NCBI GenBank assembly: GCA_044356305.1
Contig: JBIKWM010000020.1
Coordinates: 1 to 58,834 of the forward strand
Source of the DNA: JBIKWM01 sp044356305
GTDB lineage: Bacteria > Bacteroidota > Bacteroidia > UBA10329
Reading direction: 5' to 3'
DNA: 58,834 nt
Numbering within the stretch: the first letter of the stretch is position 1; every line of letters starts with the position of its first letter. A program made the position numbers and the translations under genes. The notes under the pieces were generated by a model. The model saw only the letters and a list, made by a program, of their open reading frames with translations, made no database searches and was not told the origin of the DNA. Shown piece by piece: positions 43,954 through 51,527 of this stretch.

Positions 43954-44841
43954 ATGAAAGTGACTGTGATAGGTGCCGGCACCATGGGCAACGGCATAGC
44001 GCACGTGTTTGCCCAGAGCGGATTTGCCGTCACACTGGTAGACGTGAACGATGCCGCCCTGCAGCGCGGCCTCGGCACCATAGGCAAGAACCTCGACCGC
44101 CAGGTGGCCAAGGGCACCCTGAGCGAGCAGCAGAAGTCCGACACCCTGGCCCGCATAGCCACCACCACCCACCTTGCCTCGGGCATGGCCGCGGCCGACC
44201 TTGCCGTAGAGGCCGCCACCGAGAACGTGGACCTCAAACTCAAGATATTCCGCGACATGGATGCCGCGGCCCCTGCGGGCTGCATCCTGGCCTCAAACAC
44301 CTCGAGCATCTCCATCACCCGCATGGCGGCCGCCACCTCGCGCCCCGGGCTGGTGATAGGCATGCACTTCATGAACCCCGTGCCGGTGATGAGGCTGGTG
44401 GAGGTGATACGCGGCTACAGCACCACCGATGAGACCACCCGCAAGGTGTTCCAACTGTCCGAACAGCTGGGCAAGGTGCCCGTGGAGGTGAACGACTACC
44501 CCGGTTTTGTGGCCAACCGCATCCTCATGCCCATGATAAACGAGGCCATTGAGACCCTCTACCACGGGGTGGCCGGGGTGAGCGAGATTGATACCGTGAT
44601 GAAACTCGGCATGGCCCACCCCATGGGGCCGCTGCAACTGGCCGATTTCATCGGTCTCGATGTGTGCCTCAGCATCATGCGCGTGCTGCACGAGGGGCTG
44701 GGCAACCCGAAGTATGCCCCCTGCCCGCTGCTGGTGAACATGGTCATGGCCGGCAACCTCGGTGTCAAATCGGGGCAGGGCTTCTACACCTACACCCCGG
44801 GGTCGAAGGACCTGGTGGTGGCCCCCACTTTCGCCAAATGA
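43954..44841 (+). CDS. hbd: 3-hydroxybutyryl-CoA dehydrogenase
   Basis: The 295-aa enzyme oxidises (S)-3-hydroxyacyl-CoA with NAD(P) in fatty-acid or butyrate metabolism. It has the dinucleotide loop VIGAGTMGNGIAHVFAQ at the N-terminus and SNTSSISITRMA. The catalytic His lies in GMHFMNPVPVMRLVE near residue 134, and the C-terminal domain has PGFVANRILMPMINEA and MAHPMGPLQLADFIGLD. The length is typical of the single-domain bacterial enzyme. It is presumably cotranscribed with nothing downstream. Confidence 0.95.
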   Translation: MKVTVIGAGTMGNGIAHVFAQSGFAVTLVDVNDAALQRGLGTIGKNLDRQVAKGTLSEQQKSDTLARIATTTHLASGMAAADLAVEAATENVDLKLKIFRDMDAAAPAGCILASNTSSISITRMAAATSRPGLVIGMHFMNPVPVMRLVEVIRGYSTTDETTRKVFQLSEQLGKVPVEVNDYPGFVANRILMPMINEAIETLYHGVAGVSEIDTVMKLGMAHPMGPLQLADFIGLDVCLSIMRVLHEGLGNPKYAPCPLLVNMVMAGNLGVKSGQGFYTYTPGSKDLVVAPTFAK

Positions 44842-44916
44842 CTGACAATGCCTGATATAGGTCAGGCCCATTCCACTTCCCGCACCGACCTTTCGGCCCT
44901 TCCATCCACACCCTAC

Positions 44917-46020
44917 ATGCGTCACCTCTGCCTACTTCTGGTCCTGCTCTGTGCGGCACCATCGGCCTTTGCCCAGATCAGCATCGACCGCGCTGACATG
45001 CCCAATGCCAACGACACGTTCCGCTACAGCGAGTCCGACAACATGTTGGGCATCATTGACCTGAACGATACGGGGCCGGCCCATACCTGGGACTACAGCC
45101 ACCTGGCCAGCATCACCCAGCGCGTTGACACCTTCGTTGACCCCATCTTCGGCACCCCCCTCATCTACAACGTCACCTTCAGCAACATCTTCGACATTGA
45201 GCACTTTGCCACCATCGCGCAGCGCAACCCACTGGCCGCGCAGATGGGTTTCGGGCCCATACAGCTCACCGATGTGTACGACTATTACCGCGAGGAAGAC
45301 GGTTTCTGGGCCAATGTGGGCATGGGCGCCACCATCAATGCCGTGCCCCTTACCAGCACCATGGAGCCGCGCGACTTCATCTACCAGTTCCCCCTCACGT
45401 TCGGTGACACCTACAGCGGTTTTTCGCAGTACGGGTTCGAGATTCCCACCTTCGGGTATTTCGGCTCCAAGCGCGACCGCACCACCGTGGTCGATGGCTA
45501 CGGCACCATCAGCACCCGCTACGGCACCTTCGAGGCCATACGCGTAAAGAGCACCAGCAACCTGATAGACACCATCAGCTTCAACGGCTTCGGGTTCGAG
45601 CAGCCGCGCCCCACCGAGGTAGAGGTGAAATGGCTGGCCAAGGGCATACGCACCCCCCTGCTGCGCGTGGTGGCCCGCCAGTTTCAGGGCCAGGACCAGA
45701 TCAATACCGTTGAGTACCTCGACAGCCTGCGCGGCTACACCCCCGGCAGCGGGGTGGGCATAGCGGGGCCCACACAGGCCGACAGCTTCAGCGTGGTGCC
45801 CAACCCCGCCACCGACCGCATACTGCTCCGGTCAGACCGCCTCAACGGCCCCGTGACCATCCGCCTCACCGACCTCAGCGGCCGCACCGTGGCCACCCTC
45901 AGTGCCACCGCTCAGGCCCACACGGCCGTGGTGCACATCCCCGCCCACATCGGCCACGGGCTCTACCTGCTGCATGTGCCGGGCCATGCCCCGCAGCGCC
46001 TGCTGGTGCAGGGCAGGTGA
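44917..46020 (+). CDS. Secreted protein with T9SS type A sorting domain
   Basis: The 367-aa protein has a signal peptide (MRHLCLLLVLLCAAPSAFAQ). A beta-rich region of unknown family begins ISIDRADMPNANDTFRYS. A type A CTD ends it (FSVVPNPATDRILLRSDRLNG to QRLLVQGR). The ATG at 44917 is chosen over 44848 because it starts the signal peptide. It is predicted to be surface-exposed or released by T9SS. The N-terminal domain is common in Bacteroidota but has no function I can name. Confidence 0.85.
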   Translation: MRHLCLLLVLLCAAPSAFAQISIDRADMPNANDTFRYSESDNMLGIIDLNDTGPAHTWDYSHLASITQRVDTFVDPIFGTPLIYNVTFSNIFDIEHFATIAQRNPLAAQMGFGPIQLTDVYDYYREEDGFWANVGMGATINAVPLTSTMEPRDFIYQFPLTFGDTYSGFSQYGFEIPTFGYFGSKRDRTTVVDGYGTISTRYGTFEAIRVKSTSNLIDTISFNGFGFEQPRPTEVEVKWLAKGIRTPLLRVVARQFQGQDQINTVEYLDSLRGYTPGSGVGIAGPTQADSFSVVPNPATDRILLRSDRLNGPVTIRLTDLSGRTVATLSATAQAHTAVVHIPAHIGHGLYLLHVPGHAPQRLLVQGR

Positions 46021-46562
46021 GGGGGCGCTATTCGCCATTTGCTGTTCGCCATTCGCTGCAAGCCGCGAGCTTCAAGCGGGTTCTTGCATCGTGAAAATGC
46101 GATAAGTCGTGCATAATTGGAAGAAGATAATTTGGAAGGTATTATATGAAGTGTATAAAGCAAGATAGGAATAGAAGAAATCAACATAGAATATGAATCA
46201 CTTTAAATAGGATGTGTAAATCCTTATACAGAGAATACGTGAGGCAAAAAAGGGAATAATGATTGATACGATAGAGAATACATATGTTGGTATAGGAGAT
46301 GCGTTATGAGTATCAAAATGCATGTGCTATACCAATCCACACATGGACTATGTTAACGGCAGCAAATTCAATCTCGATAGGAGGATCACCTTTCTCTCAT
46401 TCTGCATGCCATTGAGAAAAAGTAGCCTGCGCGACTCAATGGGGCAGATATCCCCCCGCCCCCTAAACTATTTCTAAGCCCACCTCTCGACCCCCTAAAA
46501 ACGTAGCACTCAGCCTCTGCAAGCCAGCCGCAGCCTCCTCTATCCCACGGGTGTAAGGTCCT
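46021..46562. other. Intergenic region with AT-rich island
   Basis: Just after the stop lies a short Bacteroidota-style stutter (TTCGCCATT, repeated as TTCGCCATTC). From about 46085 to 46400 the sequence is strikingly AT-rich, around one third GC by eye. It lacks a plausible ORF, tRNA or strong hairpin. Composition returns to normal near 46430. Confidence 0.7.
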
Positions 46563-47543
46563 TCAATAGGCCCCGTGCTTTCTGTTCAGCATCACGTTGT
46601 CGCGCTTCCAGCTTATCCGGGCGCTAAAGGGGGCCTTGCGCTGCGGGCAGTGCATCAGTGCGCAGCCCGCGCACGAGGTGGGTATGCACGGGTCGGTGTG
46701 GACAAACATCTCCACCTTGGCGCCATAGTGGTCGGATATGTGCTGCTCGAGCAGGTCCACCTCGTGGTGGGCCTCTTCCACGCTCATGTACCAGGGCAGT
46801 GTGAGGTGGCAGTCGAGGTGCAGTTTCTGTCCGAAGCGGATCATGCGCAGGTTGTGCACATCCACCCATTGGGGCCTGCGCTGCGATTCGAGGAATGCGG
46901 CCACGTCATCGATCACCGTGAAATCGCTTTCGTCCATGATGCCCGCCACCGATGTGCGCAGCACCCTCAGGCCCATGATGACGATGTAGATGGCGAATGC
47001 GATGCCCACCACACTGTCTATCCACCACAGTCCGGTAAGGCGCACCACCACCAGCCCCACCACCAGCCCCGCACTGGTGTATGCATCGGTGCGCAGGTGG
47101 TGGCCGCTGGCCACAAGGGCCTCGCTCCTTATCCGCCTGCCGTGCCACTCGCTGCCCAGCCCCAGCGCGTAGTTGATGGCCCCGGCCACGCAGGTAAGCG
47201 CAATGCCGGTGTCAATCTGCTCTATGGAATGGCCGCTGAGCAGGCTCTGTACCGCCTCGATGATGATGAGCACCCCCGCCATGAGCACCATGGCCCCCTC
47301 TATGCCGGCCGATATGAACTCGACCTTGCCGTGACCGTACGGATGGTCGGCATCGCGCGGGCGGGCCGCCAGTATGAGGCTGTAGAGGGCAAAGGCCCCG
47401 GCCACCACGTTCACGATGCTCTCCATCGCATCGCTGTAAATGGCGTTGGACCCGGTGATGCGGAACGCCACGAACTTGATGCCCAGCAGCAGAAGTCCGA
47501 TGCCGAGCGAGGCCCACTGAAAACGTATGTGCGTGCGGTCCAT
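46563..47543 (-). CDS. Cation diffusion facilitator family transporter
   Basis: This 326-aa CDF protein exports divalent metals such as zinc or iron by proton antiport. Membrane segments include LGIGLLLLGIKFVAFRI and GAMVLMAGVLIIIEAV. Metal sites are SDAMES in TM2 and HLRTDAYTS in TM5, with the loop DADHPYGHGKVE between them. The cytoplasmic C-terminal domain ends in a Cys-rich tail (PTSCAGCALMHC). The start at 47543 fits the family; the frame continues 70 codons upstream without similarity. An 80-bp exact copy of the tail lies at 9241. Confidence 0.93.
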   Translation of the reverse strand: MDRTHIRFQWASLGIGLLLLGIKFVAFRITGSNAIYSDAMESIVNVVAGAFALYSLILAARPRDADHPYGHGKVEFISAGIEGAMVLMAGVLIIIEAVQSLLSGHSIEQIDTGIALTCVAGAINYALGLGSEWHGRRIRSEALVASGHHLRTDAYTSAGLVVGLVVVRLTGLWWIDSVVGIAFAIYIVIMGLRVLRTSVAGIMDESDFTVIDDVAAFLESQRRPQWVDVHNLRMIRFGQKLHLDCHLTLPWYMSVEEAHHEVDLLEQHISDHYGAKVEMFVHTDPCIPTSCAGCALMHCPQRKAPFSARISWKRDNVMLNRKHGAY

Positions 47544-47650
47544 AAGGCCGTGTGTCAGGGCACAAATGTGGGCCCGGCTGTTCCACACTGACCGAGAAAA
47601 CTCATATTTCCTATTGATGCGGGTCAGCACGCCTGGCCCTTGCCGACCGC

Positions 47651-47658
47651 TAACCTTG
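47651..47658 (+). promoter_or_regulatory. TAACCTTG promoter-like element, 4 nt before ATG
   Basis: TAACCTTG ends four bases before the UspA ATG at 47663. Confidence 0.4.
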
Positions 47659-47662
47659 CGGC

Positions 47663-48454
47663 ATGAGGCATATAGTGGTACCCATAGACCTGAGCACCCA
47701 TGCGGTGAATGCGTTGCGCCATGCCCTGGTGCTGGCTGCGGCATGGCAGGCACGCGTGACGCTGTTCAGAGTGATAACCCCCGAGGACGTGGCCAAGGGC
47801 GTGACCGCAGAACATGCGCAGCGGGGGCTGCAACTGTTGGCCGAGGAGCACGATACCAACGGTGTGAGCATCGGTATGGAGGTGCGTACGGGCGATTTCA
47901 TCACCATGCTCGTTGCGCTGTGCGATGAGCAGCCCACCCATCTGCTGGCCATGGGCACACGCGGGGCTTCGGGCCTGCGCAAGGCGCTGTTCGGCAGCAA
48001 CACGGTGCGGGCCATGCAGAGCACCGATGTGCCCATGCTGGTGGTGCCACAGGGTGCCAGGTTGACTGAGCTGCCCGTGATAGCCCTGGCGGCCGATCTG
48101 CACGAGCTGCCCGATGACAACGCCCTCGACCTGCTGCGCGATGTGGCATTGGCACACGGGGCCGAGGTGCGGATACTGCACTTTGCCAACCGTGGCCACC
48201 TCAGCATGGGTGAGGTGCTGGAGAAACATCGGGAGGAGCACATCCTTCAACCCGATGTAAAGGTGACTTTTCGCAACATCGGCACGCCCGACCCGCTCGA
48301 TGGGCTCGAACTGTATCTCGACCATCATCCGCACATAGGCATGCTGACCATGGTGAAACGCGCGCACCGCGGCCTGCGGCTGCTCAGCACCGACCACACC
48401 AAAGAGATGGCCTACCACACGCACATGCCGCTGTTGGTGCTGCGCGAAGGATGA
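47663..48454 (+). CDS. Universal stress protein (UspA family)
   Basis: The 263-aa protein has two Usp folds. The first (HIVVPIDLSTHAVNALRHAL to MLVVPQ) has the ATP-binding loop GTRGASGLRKALFGSN near residue 111. The second half (PVIALAADLHELPD to LLVLREG) is more diverged and lacks a clear ATP loop. It is cytoplasmic and probably stress-related. It is divergent from the CDF transporter, with 119 bp between their starts. Confidence 0.9.
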   Translation: MRHIVVPIDLSTHAVNALRHALVLAAAWQARVTLFRVITPEDVAKGVTAEHAQRGLQLLAEEHDTNGVSIGMEVRTGDFITMLVALCDEQPTHLLAMGTRGASGLRKALFGSNTVRAMQSTDVPMLVVPQGARLTELPVIALAADLHELPDDNALDLLRDVALAHGAEVRILHFANRGHLSMGEVLEKHREEHILQPDVKVTFRNIGTPDPLDGLELYLDHHPHIGMLTMVKRAHRGLRLLSTDHTKEMAYHTHMPLLVLREG

Positions 48455-48964
48455 CAATGTCAGGGCCGGCTTTTTCCCGGAGAGAGGGCTTTATGGCCTA
48501 TTGACCGTAGCGATTCCTTCGGTTCTGCATGTCGGTCAGGCCATTGGGCAGTGTTTCGGGGAGTTTACTTGGCCATGGGCATCAGAATGTGATTCCCCAC
48601 AGTCTTACCAGTAGGTTTTTTTTCATGTGACAGTGATGTCGGAGCAGTTCGCTGGGCGGCCTTGGACATTTCCCGTTGCGAAACAGGGGTAAGGGAGCGT
48701 GCGCGGGCTTTAGGAAGCGTTCCGTAGAGTGAGGTCTTCCGAACGGCCCGGAACGCGCGGAAGCGACTGTCCCCGAGTTTCGCAGGGGAATGTCCACGAG
48801 CCTTGATTTTTTGATCCTTTTGTATCAAGACAAAAGGATGAATAGGCATACTCCTAAGCGAGCCCAGGGATTACTGGCACAATTGCGTGGAATCACCATC
48901 AGAATCTGAATTTTCCTCATCGCCACCGCACTTTGCGCACCTTTGCCGCATCCATTCAAAAGAA
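48455..48964. other. Intergenic region with long hairpin; no supported gene
   Basis: Between uspA and the GlmU-like gene there is no convincing CDS. A minus-strand frame at 48565-48849 begins MPIHPFVLIQKDQKIK but has no family behind it and is built on a palindrome (48814-48839). Upstream of 48965, CACCTTTGCC near 48938 may be the promoter of the next gene. Confidence 0.5.
48814..48839. repeat. Perfect 10-bp inverted repeat
   Basis: ATCCTTTTGT (48814-48823) pairs perfectly with ACAAAAGGAT (48830-48839) around the loop ATCAAG. CTTGAT flanks it upstream. From memory, this CCTTTTGT/ACAAAAGG sequence is a dispersed palindrome in Bacteroidota genomes, but I cannot check that here. Confidence 0.85.
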
Positions 48965-50143
48965 ATGAATCTCATTCTTTTCGATCACAATCGGGCCGAG
49001 CTGTTGCCGCTCACCTTCACACGTCCGGTGGCCGAGTTGCGTGTAGGCATACTCACCCTGCGCGAAAAATGGGAGCTGCGCACCGGTCTGAAGGCATCGT
49101 GGCTCACGGCCGAATACCTGAGTGGCCGCTATCCGTTGGCCCTCGATACCGACAATCTGCTGGTCAACGGTGGGGTAGTGGCCACACCGGATGTCGTTGA
49201 TGCGGTTATGAATCTGGGTCGGGGCGAGGCACTGCTGAGTGCCGGTAACCTGCTTGCATGGCGCACCGATGCGAATGGCATCTCGAAGGCGCTGGAGGGG
49301 AATCTGCCCACTTCGGGCATCGGGTTCGCTGGCGAATTGCGCCAGGTACTGCATCCATGGCACATTTTCGGGCTCAATGGCCCCGAGATACTGGCCGATC
49401 ATGCGTTTATCACCCGAGGGCGGACATCGCAGCCGCTATCGGCCACCAATACTGTAATTGGCAATGGTCCCATTTTTCTTGAAGAAGGTGCCAAGGTGGA
49501 GGCAAGCATTCTCAATACCACCAACGGCCCAATTTATCTGGGCAGGGACAGTGAGGTGATGGAAGGCTGCATCATCCGTGGGCCGTTTGCGCTGTGCGAT
49601 CATGCCCAGGTGAAAATGGGCGCCAAGATCTATGGTCCAACCACGGTTGGCCCCGCGAGTCGTGTGGGGGGCGAGGTGAACAACAGTGTACTACAGGCCA
49701 ACAGCAACAAGGGCCACGATGGATATCTGGGCAATTCGGTGCTGGGCGAATGGTGCAATCTGGGAGCCGACACCAACAACAGCAACCTCAAGAACAACTA
49801 CGATGAGGTGAAGGTGTGGAGCTATGTCAAAGAGGGATTTGTACGTACCGGCCTCCAGTTCTGCGGCCTTATCATGGCCGACCACAGCAAGAGTGGCATA
49901 AATACCATGTTCAATACCGGCACCGTGGTGGGGGTGAGCGCCAATGTGTTTGGCAGCGGGTTCCCAAGGAATTTTATCCCTTCATTCAGCTGGGGCGGTG
50001 CAGCCGGACTGAGCACCTACGAACTGGATAAGGCCCTCGCCACGGCCGAACGCGTCATGGCCCGCAGAAATGTCCCGCTCGACCACCACGAAGTGAATAT
50101 CCTCACGCACGTTTTCGAACTCTCGAAGAAATTCAGGGCCTGA
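48965..50143 (+). CDS. GlmU-like sugar nucleotidyltransferase family protein
   Basis: The 392-aa protein begins MNLILFDHNRAELLPLTFTRP, with VAELRVGILTLREKW near residue 24, as in putative sugar-nucleotidyltransferases related to GlmU. The C-terminal half is a left-handed beta-helix of hexapeptide repeats (GPIFLEEGAKVEAS, CDHAQVKMGAKIYG, NNSVLQANSNKGHDGYLGNS). It may combine uridylyl and acyl transfer, but it is not the canonical GlmU and its substrate is unknown. The start ATG at 48965 is chosen; the frame upstream lacks similarity. A strong terminator follows. Confidence 0.88.
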   Translation: MNLILFDHNRAELLPLTFTRPVAELRVGILTLREKWELRTGLKASWLTAEYLSGRYPLALDTDNLLVNGGVVATPDVVDAVMNLGRGEALLSAGNLLAWRTDANGISKALEGNLPTSGIGFAGELRQVLHPWHIFGLNGPEILADHAFITRGRTSQPLSATNTVIGNGPIFLEEGAKVEASILNTTNGPIYLGRDSEVMEGCIIRGPFALCDHAQVKMGAKIYGPTTVGPASRVGGEVNNSVLQANSNKGHDGYLGNSVLGEWCNLGADTNNSNLKNNYDEVKVWSYVKEGFVRTGLQFCGLIMADHSKSGINTMFNTGTVVGVSANVFGSGFPRNFIPSFSWGGAAGLSTYELDKALATAERVMARRNVPLDHHEVNILTHVFELSKKFRA

Positions 50144-50189
50144 TCGTGTTGAGGCCCCAAGGAACGAGCGGGTAGGGGAGGGCCAAATA

Positions 50190-50221
50190 AAAAGCCCCGA
50201 TGGTAATCCACCGGGGCTTTT
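50190..50221. terminator. Bidirectional terminator
   Basis: AAAAGCCCCG-A-TGG (50190-50203) pairs with CCA-C-CGGGGCTTTT (50208-50221) over a TAAT loop. It lies between the convergent GlmU-like and rplT genes. Confidence 0.92.
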
Positions 50222-50246
50222 AATTGAATACAGATCTTGAAAAGCC

Positions 50247-50594
50247 TCAGGCCTTCACGCTCTCAACCACAGCTTTGAAAGCCTCTGGGTTGTTCATCGC
50301 CAGATCGGCCAGCACCTTGCGGTCCATTTCTACGCCTTTGGCGTGTATCAGGCCCATCAGGGCGCTGTAGCTCAGGCCGTACTGACGGGCTCCGGCATTG
50401 ATACGGGCTATCCACAGCGAGCGGAACTGGCGCTTGCGCTGCTTGCGGCCCTGGTATGCGTACACACCGGCCTTCTCAACAGCGTTTTTGGCTACGGTGA
50501 GTACATTTTTCCTGCGGCCGAAGTATCCTTTGGCCTGGTCGAGGGTCTTTTTCCTCCTCGCCTTCGATGCTACTGAATTGACTGAACGTGGCAT
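50247..50594 (-). CDS. rplT: 50S ribosomal protein L20
   Basis: The 115-aa L20 is normal in length. It begins MPRSVNSVASKARRKK, with the long basic helix (KGYFGRRKNVLTVAKNAVEKAG), RKQRKRQFRSLWIARINAG, and a C-terminal globular part ending VVESVKA. L20 is an early 50S assembly protein and in several bacteria represses its own operon. It is the last gene of thrS-infC-rpmI-rplT, and a terminator lies downstream. Confidence 0.98.
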   Translation of the reverse strand: MPRSVNSVASKARRKKTLDQAKGYFGRRKNVLTVAKNAVEKAGVYAYQGRKQRKRQFRSLWIARINAGARQYGLSYSALMGLIHAKGVEMDRKVLADLAMNNPEAFKAVVESVKA

Positions 50595-50713
50595 GATTGA
50601 TTGGTTTTTGGCCTTGGGTGGCCCTCTGTTGCAGGGCGCTTGGGGTACCGGGGGCCGGGGTTAGACTTCGTGTTTGTCCTTACCTCGGTAAGTGGGTTGC
50701 GCTGGGCGCAACG

Positions 50714-50908
50714 TCAGACCTTGAGCAGGTATTTGATGTTGGCCTCATCGGCCTTGTGCACATAACCTGTCTTGGCCAGGTTGCGCTTCTGCTTGGTCTC
50801 CTTCTTGGTGAGGATGTGGTTGTGGAACGCTTGCTTGCGCTTCACTTTGCCAGTGCCGGTGAGCGAGAATCGCTTCTTGGCACTCGAGTTGGTCTTCACT
50901 TTTGGCAT
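50714..50908 (-). CDS. rpmI: 50S ribosomal protein L35
   Basis: The 64-aa protein matches L35: MPKVKTNSSAKKRFSLTGTG, then KRKQAFHNHILTKKETKQKR. The gap to rplT is 119 bp, longer than other gaps in the operon, and could hold regulatory RNA structure, though I saw no clear stem. It lies 30 bp after the infC stop. Confidence 0.98.
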   Translation of the reverse strand: MPKVKTNSSAKKRFSLTGTGKVKRKQAFHNHILTKKETKQKRNLAKTGYVHKADEANIKYLLKV

Positions 50909-50938
50909 GACGCTGTCGTATTGATCTGTTGATTGCTG

Positions 50939-51493
50939 TTATTTCTTGCCCGATTTCTTCGGGGCCAGTATGATGAACATCTTCTTTCCTTCCAGTTTGG
51001 GCATCATCTCCACTTTGCCCAGTTCCTCCAGTTCGTTGGCAAATTTGAGAAGCAGTATCTCTCCCTTGTCCTTGTACACGATGCTCCGGCCCCTGAAGAA
51101 AACGTAGGCACGCACCTTACAACCGTCCTCAAGGAACTCGTGAGCGTGCTTGAGTTTGAAGTTGAAGTCGTGGTCATCGGTATTGGGCCCGAAACGTATC
51201 TCCTTCACCACCACTTTTGCCGCGTTGCTCTTAATCTCCTTCTGCTTCTTCTTCTGTTCGTACAGGAACTTCTTGTAGTCCATGATACGGCACACGGGAG
51301 GCACAGCGGTGGGCGATATCTCGACAAGGTCGAGTTCGCGCTCAGTGGCCATGGCAAGGGCCTCACGCAGTGGGTAAACACCCACTTCAACGTTCTCTCC
51401 CACTACCCTTACTTCGGAAGCGAAAATCTTCTGGTTGATCCGGTGCGCGTCCTCCTTCGGGACATACCTCGGACTTCTTGGCGGTCTGCGGAT
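50939..51493 (-). CDS. infC: Translation initiation factor IF-3 (AUC start)
   Basis: IF-3 keeps ribosomal subunits apart and checks initiator tRNA and start codon. The recognisable protein begins before HRINQKIFASEVRVVGENVE, upstream of the first in-frame GTG (51403). Going upstream in frame, codons run back to a TAA at 51506-51508, and no ATG, GTG or TTG occurs between that stop and the conserved part. The most plausible start is ATC at 51493, giving a basic leader (RRPPRSPRYVPKED) and 184 aa. A rare AUU/AUC start on infC is an established device for autoregulation by IF-3. C-terminal motifs include FLYEQKKKQKE and VYKDKGEILLLKF. Confidence 0.9.
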   Translation of the reverse strand: MRRPPRSPRYVPKEDAHRINQKIFASEVRVVGENVEVGVYPLREALAMATERELDLVEISPTAVPPVCRIMDYKKFLYEQKKKQKEIKSNAAKVVVKEIRFGPNTDDHDFNFKLKHAHEFLEDGCKVRAYVFFRGRSIVYKDKGEILLLKFANELEELGKVEMMPKLEGKKMFIILAPKKSGKK

Positions 51494-51527
51494 GGCGTTT
51501 AGGTTTTAATGGTACACTTTCAGTTCA

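Noticed and set aside
48565..48849. 94-codon minus-strand frame
   Set aside because: It is built on a palindrome and low-similarity sequence, with no family, start signal or neighbour support. It is treated as part of a repeat.
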